Under the pieces are notes generated by a model that made no database searches, had not been told where the DNA came from, and saw only the letters and a list, made by a program, of their open reading frames with translations. From Siniperca chuatsi (lineage: Eukaryota > Chordata > Actinopteri > Centrarchiformes > Sinipercidae): a stretch of 64,000 bases of DNA. Below, in pieces: positions 1-10,873 of this stretch (positions are counted from its first letter, which is position 1; every line of letters begins with the position of its first letter). The stretch covers positions 1,262,665 to 1,326,664 of the forward strand of contig NC_058065.1 in the NCBI RefSeq assembly GCF_020085105.1. The letters are read 5' to 3'. The translations under genes were made by a program, and so were the position numbers.

Positions 1-260
1 CCCTCTGCAGAGAAAAGCATCAATCTGTTCCACTGTCTGAATGAACTGAATGATCGTTCTCTAGTGAATCAGATTCAATTGTACCTGAGTTCAGGAAGTC
101 TCTCCACAGATAAACTGTCTCCTGCTCAGTGGTCAGCTCTTGTCTTCATCTTACTGTCATCAGGAAAAGATCTGGACGTGTTTGACCTGAAGAAATACTC
201 TGCTTCAGAGGAGGCTCTTCTGAGGCTGCTGCCAGTGGTCAAAGCCTCCAACAAAGCTCT
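1..260 (+). CDS. NLR copy A, 3' end of FISNA-NACHT exon (partial)
   Basis: These are the last 260 nt of the large NACHT exon, reading through the winged-helix/superhelical region ([15 protein letters not shown], then [16 protein letters not shown]). The donor follows at 261 (CT|GTAAGT), so the TAA at 262-264 is intronic and not a real stop. The sequence is close to identical to the matching part of copies B, C and D. Confidence 0.85.
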
Positions 261-1279
261 GTAAGTAGATACATAGTGGGTTTTTTTTCATGAACAGGAG
301 TAAGAAATTAAAAACTACTTACTCGTTTCCTTACTATTTCCTCTCCAGACTGAGTGGCTGTAAGCTCTCAGAGAGAAGCTGTGAAGCTCTGTCCTCGGTT
401 CTCAGCTCCCAGTCCTCTAGTCTGAGAGAGCTGGACCTGAGTAACAACAACCTCCAGGATTCAGGAGTGAAGCTGCTGACAGCTGGACTGGAGAGTCCAC
501 ATTGTAAACTGGAAATTCTCAGGTCAGATTAAGTCACAGTTTGTCTTATTATTTAAGTTACTTCTCTAAATTTCAAGCTCCACTTAATTTCACAGAGCTG
601 CTAGCATGGCAGTATCCTCTTTAACATTTAGATCACAATATCATGGTTACTGTTGAATCCCTGATTCAGTCACTTTATTTATTTATTCATTTATTTGGAG
701 AGTCTCCTCTTGTATCTGTTGGACGCAGCAGGACCCTCAGATGATCTGCCATGTGTGTTGTTTTTGTGTGTTTGCAGGCTGTCAGGCTGTCTGATCACAG
801 AGGAAGGCTGTGCTTCTCTGGCCTCAGCTCTGAGCTCCAACCCCTCCCATCTGAGAGAGCTGGACCTGAGCTACAATCATCCAGGACACTCAGGAGTGAA
901 GCTGCTGTCTGCTGGACTGGAGGATCCACACTGGAGACTGGACACTCTCAGGTATGAAGAGACCTTCTGTAGCCACAGACAGTCAGTCTGATAGAAGAGG
1001 TCTTTTTGGTTAAAGGTGGATATGAGAGTTATATGAACAATCACACATGTAGGAAGCCTTTTTCCTTTTCTCAGAACAGAAACACCGGTTGAACGTAAAC
1101 AGGAGATATTTGTGTAGGAGGTCTCCAAGGAGAACATCTCCAGGAACAAACATGATATTTGCCTGTTGGTAATAATTTATGCAGTTTGGACAGATGCATG
1201 TTAAAGGAACCTTCTGTCAGTTTGAGGAATACAGTTTTTTGCCCTCTTACCCGATTCATCTCAGTACAGAGAGAGGGCT

Positions 1280-1317
<38 letters not shown>

Positions 1318-4300
1318 CTTTATTTATAGAGCACTTTCCCTAATCCATTTTACAAAGTCCGTCACAAAGGCAGCAAAAGAAAACACACAAGTCATAAAAC
1401 CATCTGGTTTTAAAAGAAAACATAAAAAAACAAGAAAAACATTTTTAGCCACAGATAGAAGAAAGTTATATGAAACCTGACTGAGCAACTTATAAACTGT
1501 CCACCTCTCACTCAAGTGACTGTTTCACTGTAACACAGTCCAGAACTTTCTCCACACAGCAGCAAACTCACGAAGACCTAGAAACCTGGTCTCCAGATAG
1601 CCAGGCATTAGACCCGGGACAGCTACGGAATAAGTAGGACTTACGTTTTGGGCTGCACACAGAACTTCAACCAGTCAGAAAACGGGGAAACAGAAGAGTA
1701 AAACAGCCTTTCACAGCTGCTGCCGTCCTTCCTCTTCAGCTACCTGAGCGCAGGTGATGAGTGGGAGGGCCCGACGCGCTGACTCTTGACACTGATTGGT
1801 CAGAGTGTGTTCCCGCCTTTTCTACAAACAGTGACTCGTTTAACTGTCGTGAAAACATGTCGGCCAATCTCAGGCTCTGAAATAATAATAACTATGGGCG
1901 GATTGTTCAGATGTGGACTGTGAAGGTACTCCACCTGTTAGGGACATTTACATATTATCACAAAATGTTAATAATGTAAATGTTTAACAACGTTAAGACT
2001 TTCTCAGATATTCTCTGTCCCTTATTCTATCATATTATTATTGATCTTCAAATAATAACAAAACAATTATCGATGAGTAGAATGCGTCTCGTTTATTTAG
2101 AATCTGCCTTTTTAACCCATTTTCCCTCCAAAATGGTAAATAATGACAACATGTTGCTGTTAATCCTCTTCATCATTTCAAATGAACACAAAACATGAAA
2201 AACATTCAGCTTTGTTCTCAAACGGTTATTTAAAAGAAGCTGTCTAACAGGGTGGAATCACCACTGTGGGTTTTCCACCAAGGCAAACACAATCTCTCAC
2301 ATCTGTATCCGATCATTTGGACTGCAGAATGTTTTTCATGATGTTTCCTCTGGTGGGAGCAGCAGGAAGAAAACACACCTCCAAGCGATAGACCCCTCCG
2401 CTTCACGTCCAGCTCGCCAAACGCTGTCTGAGCTTATTTGGCGACGCGACCACATGACCCTAATACATGAAAGAGCATGGCCTATAAAAGAATCAAAGAA
2501 TAGTTTGAGTGTTTTATAGTTTTCTGGCTTATAGTTCTTGTGGAAGTGGATTACTTCGAGCACATGTACCAAAAAAAGGTCAGTAAAGTAAAAACAGTAC
2601 ATTTAATGAGCGTTATTCTGTGTTTATGTGATAAAGAAGACCTTGATCTATAATTGAAGCCATTTGTTCTAAATATTTGACGCGTTTCAAAGAAAATATG
2701 AGGAAGTAATTCATGGAGACAGAAATGTTGCTGCATAACAAGAAGGACCCAGGTGGGAGAGCAGGAGAGGGATCGAAGACTGAAGCAGCTGAGAATATAA
2801 GGATTCTAATAAGGAAAAGACTTGACAAAGCCAGATTTAATGCTGACAGAGATTTCCATGACAGTTTGTCTGTTTTTCCTTTTTTACGTGGAGAACTGAA
2901 GTGCTGAGCGCTGCAGGGCCCCAGTACAGCTGGATAATAACAGCTGGCCTCCACAGTTTCAGGTCCTCCCTCTCCTTTGCAGCAGCATCCAAAGTTTCCT
3001 GTAGACCGCTTTCACAGCAGAAACACAATTTTCAAAAAGAAAACGTCATTACAGCAACAGCCGGCCTGAAGGGAACTACCGACAGCCCTGTGAGAGGAGT
3101 TCATTCAGTTATCTGTTCATGACTGAGCGCATAGTGTTGGGTTGTACAGGACTGCATCACACTGAGAGCTGTTTCTAAGGTTTCGCCCTCCTACATGATG
3201 GCAGTCCCTTATGTTACGTAATGTGACGCCATGTTGGAAAAGAGTGGCGACTGTTTCCTCTGAATCTTTGCCCTTCTGTCTGTGAAACATCAAATCCTGC
3301 ATCAACTCTTCAAACGCTCGTTTCCAGGAAAGGTTCAGTAGAAATGTAGTTGCTCTTTCAGCAGCGTTCAGCGTTCATGCAGGCCAAGTCCTGGACCAGA
3401 TGCTGCTGCTGGATGCAGCGCAGGTTGTTGAGGTGGTGTTGGCGATCCCAGGTGGAGCAGGTGGAGGGCTGAGCTCCACCTGTTTTTACAGATGTTCCTG
3501 TACTCACATCTGGACACGTCACGTTTGTCACAGCAGAGAGGAGTTTTCCCCAAACTGTCATTATTGTTATGTTTTTCTCTTAGTAATTCAGATATGCTTT
3601 CAGTAAAAATCATATTTAGTCATTAAAGAACTCTGATTTTATTAAACCATGTTTCATCAAACATTGAACAACTTGTGTCTCAACACGGCAGCCATTGAGT
3701 CTGGTTCTGTCCAAGGTTTCTGCCTCTTAAAGTCGCCAAATTGCTCATGTTGGTCTCTGTAAATAATATTATAAAGAGTCGGTCTAGACCTGGAAAAGTG
3801 CAATGAGATAACTTCTGTTATGAATTGGCGCTATATAAATAAAACTGAATTGAATTAATGGAGACGGGACGATCCAAAAAGAGGTTTGTGTGTGTGATCA
3901 GATGTCGTCCTCCTCTTTCACACACACCAACATCCTGTGGGTCACTCTCAGTGTCTGAGGAGAGAGGCAGAGGGGAAGAGGAGCAGGGGGGGCAGGGAGG
4001 AGCAGGGGGGGCAGGGAGGAGCAGGGGGGGCAGGGAGAAGCAGGCCGGAGGCACAGATTGTGTAGATGTGTATGAGAGTAATGTAATGTCCATGTCTGCG
4101 TGCTGAAAGAGGACGTGCTGGTCTGACCCCCCCCCCTCCTTTCAGGGTGGAGCCCGGTGGAGTCCGATGGCTGAGACCAGGTCTGAGGAAGTGTAAGTGT
4201 GTTTTTACTTTGATTCATGAAAACAAAGCAGCACACATTCAGCCATCTTCAAACTGTGACATCACTCATTCACGTCTCTGATGTCGTCATCAAACAGATG

Positions 4301-4921
4301 ATAGATTAATAACTGCAGCTGTGTTGTGTCTCGTTCTCTCCATCAGATTCCTGTGAACTCACACTCGACACAAACACAGTGAACAGAAAGATCAAACTGT
4401 CTGACGACAACAGGAAGGCGAGACGTGTGATGGAGGATCAGCCATATCCTGATCATCCAGACAGGTTTGACCGCTGCTGTCAGCTGCTGTGTAGAAATGG
4501 TCTGACTGATCGCTGTTACTGGGAGGTCGAGTGGAGAGGAAGAGTTAATATATCAGTGAGTTACAGAGGAATCAGCAGGAGAGGAGACAGTGATGACTGT
4601 TTGTTTGGATTGAATGACCAGTCCTGGAGTCTGAACTGCTCTGTTGGTCGTTACTCTGTCTGTCACAATAAGAGAGAAACATTCATCTCCTCCTCCTCCT
4701 CCATCTCCTCCTCCTCCTCCTCCTCCTCCTCCTCTGTCTCTCACAGAGTAGCAGTGTATGTGGACTGTCCTGCTGGCACTCTGTCCTTCTACAGAGTCTC
4801 CTCTGACACACTGATCCACCTCCACACCTTCAACACCACATTCACTGAACCTCTTTATCCTGGCTTTGCAGTCTGGTCCTGGCCCAGGTCTGGTTCCTCA
4901 GTGTCTCTGTGTTCTCTGTAG
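1..4921 (+). CDS. NLR copy A: NLRC3-like NACHT-LRR-B30.2 gene, 5' part outside the window
   Basis: This is the 3' part of a fish NLR-C gene, a cytosolic pattern-recognition receptor. The exons seen are 1-260 (end of the FISNA-NACHT exon), 349-522 and 778-951 (LRR, 174 nt each), 4146-4192 (47-nt linker) and 4347-4921 (PRY/SPRY, stop at 4919-4921). Donors and acceptors follow GT/AG and the phases join without a break. The first piece ends in KASNKAL, the same NACHT-exon end as in copies B to D. No lesion is visible in this part, but FISNA and the Walker motifs lie outside the window, so intactness of the gene is unknown. The intron between LRR and linker is 3.2 kb and full of repeats. An AATAAA lies at 5174. 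Family identity is certain; the specific ligand is unknown. Confidence 0.85.
349..951 (+). CDS. NLR copy A, two LRR exons (349-522, 778-951)
   Basis: There are two 174-nt phase 2-2 exons, each coding a 58-residue pair of ribonuclease-inhibitor type leucine-rich repeats with the core LRELDLS followed by SGVKLL. The first has an acceptor at 347-348 and a donor at 523; the second has an acceptor at 776-777 and a donor at 952. In this family the LRR array forms the sensing arm. Because every exon begins and ends in phase 2, exons can be gained or lost without breaking the frame, as copy B shows. Confidence 0.85.
3683..3857 (+). repeat. Non-LTR retroelement 3' tail, copy A only
   Basis: The stretch reads like the 3' end of a common teleost LINE or SINE: it ends in GGCGCTATATAAATAAAACT and then the tail TGAATTGAATTA. 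The matching places in copies B, C and D lack it, so it inserted after duplication. The exact family cannot be named without a repeat library. Confidence 0.5.
3981..4037 (+). repeat. 19-bp G-rich tandem repeat, three units
   Basis: Three direct units of 19 bp, each with a run of seven G, lie just before the linker exon. Copy C carries two units (about 29909-29946), copy B one (about 15813), and copy D none. The G runs could form a quadruplex in the sense strand of the intron; this is inference. Confidence 0.7.
4146..4921 (+). CDS. NLR copy A, linker exon and PRY/SPRY (B30.2) exon
   Basis: The 47-nt exon 4146-4192 codes [15 protein letters not shown] and joins in phase 1 to 4347-4921. The last exon shows the PRY signature ([20 protein letters not shown]) and SPRY landmarks: [57 protein letters not shown] serine run coded by TCC repeats (about 4687-4735) sits in a loop between SPRY strands. 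B30.2 domains bind protein or pathogen ligands in TRIM and fish NLR proteins. The frame is open to the TAG at 4919-4921. Confidence 0.88.
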
Positions 4922-5173
4922 GAGGGAGAGTCTCCTCCTGTTAGAGAAACACATCAGTTGAGTCTGTACAGGATCACAGCTACAGAAATCTTTCAGGTTA
5001 TTGTCATAAATTCATCAATGAATTCAAAGTGATTTTCAAAGATTCCTCATTTCCACTGTAAACTTGTTCCACTTCCAGTCCTTTAAAGATGGCCGCTCTG
5101 ATCATTAAATGGTGGAAATGCCGTTGACTTGTTCCTTCTGTCATGTGTTGTTTTGAATTCTGGCGCTTGTTCC

Positions 5174-5179
5174 AATAAA
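5174..5179 (+). terminator. Poly(A) signal of NLR copy A
   Basis: AATAAA about 250 bp after the stop, followed by a GT-rich stretch typical of a downstream element. The same site occurs at 16936 in copy B and 54649 in copy D. In copy C it has changed to AGTAAA (31090). Confidence 0.6.
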
Positions 5180-5398
5180 AGCAGAACGTTACTGTGAGTG
5201 TGTTTGTGGTCTTTCTCAGGTCAGGACCACTGACATGATATTATATAATATAATATTGAGGTAGACCGGTGTGCAGTAGTGATTAAATGAATAAATTGTC
5301 ATGTAGACAGGTTGTGCAATAATGTAAAAATGTATTTTTGTATCTCTGCAGAAAGAAACTAAACAAATATCTTGTAAACAACTTGATTTGTTACACAG

Positions 5399-5802
5399 TG
5401 TCAGAGAGCCAACACAGACACCACCAGCTCCACCCACTGCAATCAGCAGATCGCACTCACCTGAATATTGATTACACACCTGCCACTAATCATCTACTCC
5501 ACACTATATAGTCTCACTCCCCCGGTTCACTCACTGTCTGGTCTCAAACCTTTTATGAGAACTCAACCCGACCACAGCTTCTCTTGATAACCCCTTTTGG
5601 ACTTCTCTGTTGTGTTTTTCGTCAGCTCCCGGCTTTCCTGCCACCCGTCTCCTCCAGTGGATCTTACTACCAGCGCTACATCAAGATAAGACCCATAGAC
5701 TTTCCTAGCTTAGCTCCCATCATTTCTTTTCTCTGTCTGGCTGTTTCAATAAACTCCCTCGTCTCAGTACTAACCTCTGTGTCCCGTGTCTGTCTGCTGA
5801 CA
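5399..5802. mobile_element. Solo LTR, 404 bp, with 5-bp target-site duplication
   Basis: The element begins TGTCAG and ends CTGACA, a perfect inverted terminal repeat of the TG...CA type. It is flanked on both sides by CACAG (5394-5398 and 5803-5807). Inside are a TATA-like ACTATATAG near 5502 and an AATAAA near 5749, as expected of an LTR promoter and poly(A) site. Copies B, C and D show the uninterrupted site (TTACACAGATGTAG), so the insertion is later than the duplication. No internal retroviral genes remain, so this is a recombination-derived solo LTR. The family (Ty3/gypsy is likely from size and duplication length) is inference. Confidence 0.85.
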
Positions 5803-5807
5803 CACAG

Positions 5808-6180
5808 ATGTAGATTTGTTTTCAAAGTATTTAAAGACGAACTGTCATCTTTTTAAAATCCTCGACACATGAACAGGAAGTATCGATTAAAACTACATGA
5901 CGCCCTGGAGATGTATTTTAAGTCCTCCCTTCTTTAACACCTTCATAAGACACATCACTTATTTTGATTATTTTACTTCCTACTTTAAATTCATTGCTTG
6001 TTTCAGTATTTGTGGTCACTGTTCTCACTACCGGTTTTATTCTGAAATTGGAGAGGGCTTCCTGTCAGAACAGCCTCTGCTGCTATTATTTTGAAACTCC
6101 AGACCGGATCTCCAGGTGTCGTTTATATGTCGTCCACTTCCGGACTCTCACCGACTGTCCTTCAGACAGTGAGCCCGACC
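5808..6180 (+). other. Duplicated CREG1 upstream region after copy A
   Basis: This stretch matches the sequence just before CREG1 exon 1 at about 54885-55217, including the CCACTTCCGG ETS-type box. It shows that the duplicated unit carried the CREG1 promoter region as well as its first exon. Confidence 0.65.
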
Positions 6181-6464
6181 ATGAGCGCTCTTCTGCGGGC
6201 TGCGCGTGTGCTCCTCCTCGGCCTCCTCTGGGTCTCCCTCTCCCCGTCCTCCTCCTGCCGGGTCCGGATCCCGCCTCACAACCAGGTGGCCCGGGTCCTC
6301 GTTTCGTCGCCCACTTGTGTGACTGGGCCTCCATGGCCACCATCTCCAGCCACAAGCCCGTAGTGGGACAGCCGTTCTCCAACGCCTTCTCGGTCAGCGA
6401 CGGGCCGGAGGGCTCCAGCTCCGGGGTGCCCTACATGTACCTGACCCGGATGGAGATCTCCGTG
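6181..6464 (+). pseudogene. CREG1 exon-1 fragment (after copy A), broken
   Basis: The start codon at 6181 and the signal peptide match CREG1 exon 1 at 55218 closely. A one-base deletion near 6298 shifts the frame, and the reading then stops at 6363. A 17-nt deletion at about 6464 removes the end of the exon together with its GT donor. Exons 2 to 4 are absent. It is a relic that came along with the NLR duplication and cannot code for CREG1. Confidence 0.85.
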
Positions 6465-7100
6465 CTTCCCCTAGTCCATCTTACTGTTTGTAGTGTTTAA
6501 AAGTATCAAAGTCTCACAGACTGACTTTATCTTGCCTCCTCGTTCAAACATACAAAACATTACTGATGTTGCTGATTTACATACTTTACATTTCCATTGT
6601 TTAACTTAACTAAAGTTAAAGCTAAAAGTTATTTAACTAAATTTAAGTCATGTGTTGTCCCTCCTCTTCCCTGTGATTTTGTGACAAAATCTCCAATGTT
6701 CATGAAAAAAATTACAAAACTTTAAAGGGCAATATGACCTACAATTTATATCACGGAATAACACCAGTGAGAGCAGAGGGGGCTTTCGTGTAACAGCAAA
6801 TCCAGTCTTCAGATGAGGCTTAACGTTCACACAGTTTCTCTTGACTGTCCCTCAATATGAGAACATCAGTCCAACATCGTCCCAGCCTGTGGGATAACAG
6901 ACGCTGGCCACATTAGCCCCGCAACATAGACTTCAGGGTGAGTTGGTGGAAATGGAGTCAGAGGAGGAATCGGAGCGCGAAAGTGGAAACGAGGACTCGA
7001 GATGATTTGAAAATAAAAAGAGTAACTCAAGTGATTCTAGTCAGACAATGAGGGAAGAAGAGTCGTATCTTGTTGGGTTGTTAGCTGTGACAAAGATTAT
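6465..7100 (+). other. Spacer with CREG1 intron-1 remnant and shared repeat blocks
   Basis: After a short CREG1 intron-1 remnant (to about 6535) the sequence joins blocks also found at about 35545-35720 and 41410-41600, then the start of a retroelement block shared with 36000-36400. No gene is seen. Confidence 0.5.
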
Positions 7101-7353
7101 GTGAGTTACGGGGTGCGAGGGAAATCACCAAACGGGAAAGTGAATAAGATCAGAGCAGAAATAGGATCATCATACGCTGAAGCTGCTAAGAGAATGGAGA
7201 GGAAGGATGAAATGGTAAAGGAAAGGAAAAGGAGCAGAAAGGGATTGGAGATGATCACAGCATCTGCATGGACAAGAAACGATTTCTGGCATTCGTTGCC
7301 ATGGTTATAAATTGTGCGGCTGAAATAAAGGGGAATTCGGAAAGGATTAAGAT
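7101..7353 (+). mobile_element. LINE ORF1-like fragment, 3' end deleted
   Basis: A 69-codon open stretch (7101-7310) and the following bases are nearly identical to 36418-36675. There the reading continues in another frame as KKRFLAFVAMVINCAAE and then RIKMVLDAARRCL, which resembles the C-terminal region of a teleost non-LTR retrotransposon ORF1-type protein. The copy here is cut at about 7357 by a deletion that joins it to the CCCGCTCCCCAGC block seen at 37569. It is dead. Confidence 0.5.
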
Positions 7354-7469
7354 GGTGCCACCCGCTCCCCAGCTCCGCTTCCAAACTCAAAGACTTTGCC
7401 TCCCTTGAACATTATTATTATTATTATATTAAGTATTGTTTAATTTATCACTCTGAACCAGCGCTCTGC

Positions 7470-7680
7470 TTCACCATGTTCGCCATCTTAGTTTAGCGTG
7501 TTAGCATGCTAACATTAGCTAGTTAGCAGTAAACACAGAGTGCAGCTGAGGCTGATGGGAACGTCATCAGCTCTGCAGGTATTTGGTGAGAAACCAAAGT
7601 GTTGGACACGTTAACATGTCGACCTGATGGTGGCGCTAGATGGAAAGTCAGATGAAGCACGTTTCATCACAATCCAATAG
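7470..7680. repeat. Dispersed teleost repeat (GTTAGCATGCTAACATTAGC type)
   Basis: The block with GTTAGCATGCTAACATTAGC and then TGGTGGCGCTAGATGGAAAG is a familiar dispersed teleost repeat. A second copy lies at about 37690-37890. It has no coding content. Confidence 0.5.
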
Positions 7681-9265
7681 CTGCTGAGATGTGGAGGACT
7701 GACAGACACCGTCTGTGGCAGCTTGAGGTTCTGCAGGTTCTGGCCCCCCTTTGTTAGGAACCAGGACTGAGGAACAGAGTGAAGGACCCCCCCCCGGGGA
7801 TCTCAGGCTGTGTTCTACTTCAATATAGTAGCGTACCAATGTGATCCACACTGCTCATCTTTCAGTGCTGAGCTGATCTTTAGTTCATTAGACGGTTAGT
7901 TAGCACCATCTAGTGGACAGGTAGTAGAACTCCACCCTCTGATGTGTGATTTCTGACGCTGACTGGGTTTCTGCCACAGATTAGACTGGTTTTGACGTCA
8001 CACGGATGTGTTTTAGACTTTGATTCTGAAGTTATGAGGGTGTGACGGCGTCCTCAGGTCAGACCAGCACACAGACACCAGGAAGGACGAGTGTTTCCTC
8101 CACACGTGAAGGTGGAAAGTGTCTCTACGTTGACCTGAAGTAAGTTCGGCAGGTGAGAATCCGACCAGAGGAATCTGTAAATGTCTGATGAACACTTTGA
8201 TCACATTGTGATGTAACGCTGTTAAACTGTACAGTAGAGATGTTTCTTGATGCTGATTGGCTGTTTGAAACATGCTGTAGAATTTCTCTCCGAGTTAAAG
8301 AACAGTGATTTTAGAAAGATATCCACGTAACATCGTTAATGTTTCTCAAGTAGAACCGACAGCAGTCTGATTGTGGTCTGAGCTCCCGTCATCAGTGAGG
8401 AATGCAGCGAGTGTTTGAACTGGTCTGACAGCTTGGATCAACTTGGCTGAGCTTTGTTTTTAACTCTTAATGCTCTGAAGTTACAGCGTGGATGAAGTGT
8501 TAAGAGCTCAGATACAGAAACCTTCCAACACTGAGACTGACCTGGTTTCACTGAAGACCCAATCTGCACAATATTTTGTGCAGACTAGTTCCATACTAGC
8601 TTAGCCCCCCTCAGCCCTCAAGGCCCCCCAAAGGAGTATATAATGCGACCCGTCCTGTGTCTCTCTTAACTTGGGGTGTAACAAGGGTTCAGGGTTTTGA
8701 CGTAACTAATTTTAGGATTATAACAAATAACTAATAATTGGCAGTTATATCAAATGTTAGGATTACACACTATGTTGCAGTTGCTTTTTTAAAGTTTGTG
8801 ATTATAAATTTTGGGGTAATTATGACAAGTTGCCATTGTAAGAAAACATTAGTTCACGGTTTTTCTTCAACCCAAATGTTCTGATTGTAACTATTTTGGG
8901 TGCAATGCAACATTTGGGGGTGAAAAGTAATTTTGAGATTATAACTAATTTTTAGGTCGTTGCACCAAATTTTGGGTTTTGAACTGTGACTTTTGGGGTG
9001 AACTGTAACAAATGATCTAATATGTCTAATGTATTTTGTGGTCAACATACTGTATTTATGGGTGAATCTTGGGGCTGTGTAACTCATTTTGGGGTATCAG
9101 ATCCTCTTTCGGGCTCCTATAAGGTTTCTGTCGGCCCTGAATATTTGCGTCTTGTTATTGAGAGGAAGCCAAACAAATGTGTCCTCTGATGTAAAGCTTG
9201 TTGTAATGAAGAAGTGCAGCTCTCTCAGCATGTTGCTGTGTTTGTGTGAAGGTGTGGGCTCTGCT
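7681..9265 (+). other. Upstream region of NLR copy B
   Basis: No gene is supported. The block 7740-8560 is repeated before copy C (19240-20070) and in part before copy D (37930-38280). From about 8650 to 9110 the sequence is a degenerate array of short units around TTTTGGGGT, AACTGTAAC and ATAACTAAT. A TATATAAT at 8637-8644 follows a C-rich stretch and is kept in copy C (20653). It might be a core promoter, or only part of the repeat. Confidence 0.5.
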
Positions 9266-10873
9266 ATGAATCAGTGCGAGGACAGAGAGGAGGGAGTCCC
9301 TCCCTCTAAAACCAGTCTGTGTGGGGAACATGGCAGCCAGACCAGAGCTCAGAGGTGAGATGAGGATCTCTAACTGTCCATGACTCTTCTCCATGTCAGA
9401 GCTCAGCACTCAGATCACTGCACCATCATTATTCACACTCAAAGCTCTGTGTGTGTTGTGTTCAAGCCCAGAGCAGCAGAGACCAGACTCTGCTGGACTT
9501 GGACCTGGACCTGGACCTGAGCCCAGCTGTGTGTCCTTCAAGAGCAACCAGTCCATGGAGCCACCACTACTATTTAAAAGACAAGCTTCACCAGTGCCAG
9601 AGTAAATCAGCATCAAGTTACTTTATAATATCAGCAACATTACAAAACATGTGAAAGAACAAATTCCTCCTGAAGAGCAGTAACATCTGATTAAAGTAGA
9701 AACTTTATTAACGCTAAAGTAGAAAAGTGTCGTCCAACATGTCGCAGGTCAGAAAAGATCTAAAGACGACAGTTTAACAGTTCAACATATACAGCCATCT
9801 TCTTGATATCTGAGTCTGGACCTGAGCCTAGTTGTGTGTCCTTCAGGAAGAGTGACTGGTCAAAGGATTTTTATATTGATTTTAAACGAGGACATTTCTC
9901 TGCCAGACAGTAAGTAGTTGTCAGCATTAAAAGTGTTGGACAGTCTGACCTAAAATGTTCATATTTCCCTCCTCGTGTTGCTCACTGCTGATGTTTGTCC
10001 TCATTAAGTCCAGTCTGACCAGTTGTCCTTATAATGTTCCTGTTCTCCTAGAGTGATGATGATGAAGGTCAGATGAAGATTAGTATTAAAGGACAGGTTC
10101 AGGTGTTTTCCAGTCTGTCCCTAAACAACACTGACGTGCCCACATGTACACTGAAAGAGTTGTTGGTGGCTGGAACTGGTCCTCCTGTGCACACTGGCCC
10201 TGAAGAGTTCTCTTCCTCATGTGATTTCAATGGAAGTGGTGGAGGACAGAATCCACAGTCCTGGTTCTGTGTAAAAACACATTGTAAAGTTCAGCTGAGG
10301 ATAATATGAGGCAGTCTGACTTACACAAATCAAGTGGGGATCTTCCAAAGTCTCTTTAGTCTGAAACTGCTCTTTGAATTTTGTACTAAAAAGCTTCACC
10401 TACCAAAGTCTGTAAATAACAGTCAGGATATTTGTGGTGAGTCTAGTAATGCAAACGTTAGAATACAGGCCAACAGTGTCGCTGCTGACGGACCCCACAG
10501 TTCAGTTTGTTATCTGTCAGTAACAGTAAAATCTGCTCAGAGATCAGGACATTTAGTCCTGGTTTGGTCCAATATTTTATAGGAAAATGAAGCGATGATA
10601 CACAGACTGAAATCATTCAGCTTCATGTTTTATTGAACTTTGGTGTGTTGATCATTTTCTTGCTGATAGCTGCTAGTTTCTCCAGCAGCTTCTGAGTCTG
10701 GAGACTAAAAAAGTGATTTTCCATCCCTGGTGGTCTTCTTCTCTGTCCAACAGGATCTATGGGAGACCTGGACCTGAACCTGGACCTGAGCCCAGCTGTG
10801 TGTCCTTCAAAAGTGACCGGTCAAAGGGTCGCCTCAATGATTTTAAAGGACGACAGCCCTCTGCTGCAATGAG
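9266..10873 (+). CDS. NLR copy B, N-terminal exons with [10 protein letters not shown] repeats
   Basis: Exon 9266-9354 starts at ATG ([10 protein letters not shown]) and ends in phase 2. Exons 9467-9601 and 10754-10873 each code a short repeat with [14 protein letters not shown], the modular N-terminal repeat of fish NLR-C proteins. Between them, 9808-9909 is a third, decayed unit: its donor (GTAAGT) is good and in phase, but no acceptor in the right phase is visible. Upstream of the start the frame stays open back to an ATG at 9089, so a longer N-terminus is possible though unlikely. Confidence 0.72.

Larger units (their letters stand above)
952..4145 (+). other. Intron of NLR copy A between LRR and linker exon, repeat-rich
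   Basis: This 3.2-kb intron has no supported gene. It contains a minus-strand retroelement tail at about 1279-1450, with an (AAT)n tract and a truncated body. A 2.3-kb block (about 1500-3550) is also present in copy C and partly in copy D. A LINE/SINE-like 3' tail ending in ATTGAATT lies at 3683-3857, and a 19-bp G-rich repeat at 3981-4037. A TATA-like TATAAAAG near 2483 lies upstream of a 64-codon ORF (2713-2907), discussed under findings. Confidence 0.6.

Noticed and set aside
2713..2907. 64-codon ORF (also at 28637 and 52531) as a gene
   Set aside because: Most differences between the copies change the amino acid, no domain is recognisable, and it lies in an intron block copied with the array. 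Kept only as a finding.
3818..4236. Long minus-strand open frames rich in proline and serine opposite the G-rich repeat
   Set aside because: They are produced by the G-run repeat and C-rich flanks, change with the number of repeat units among copies, and have no family resemblance.
5584..5856. 90-codon plus-strand ORF
   Set aside because: It lies almost wholly within the solo LTR and has no retroviral or host protein resemblance.
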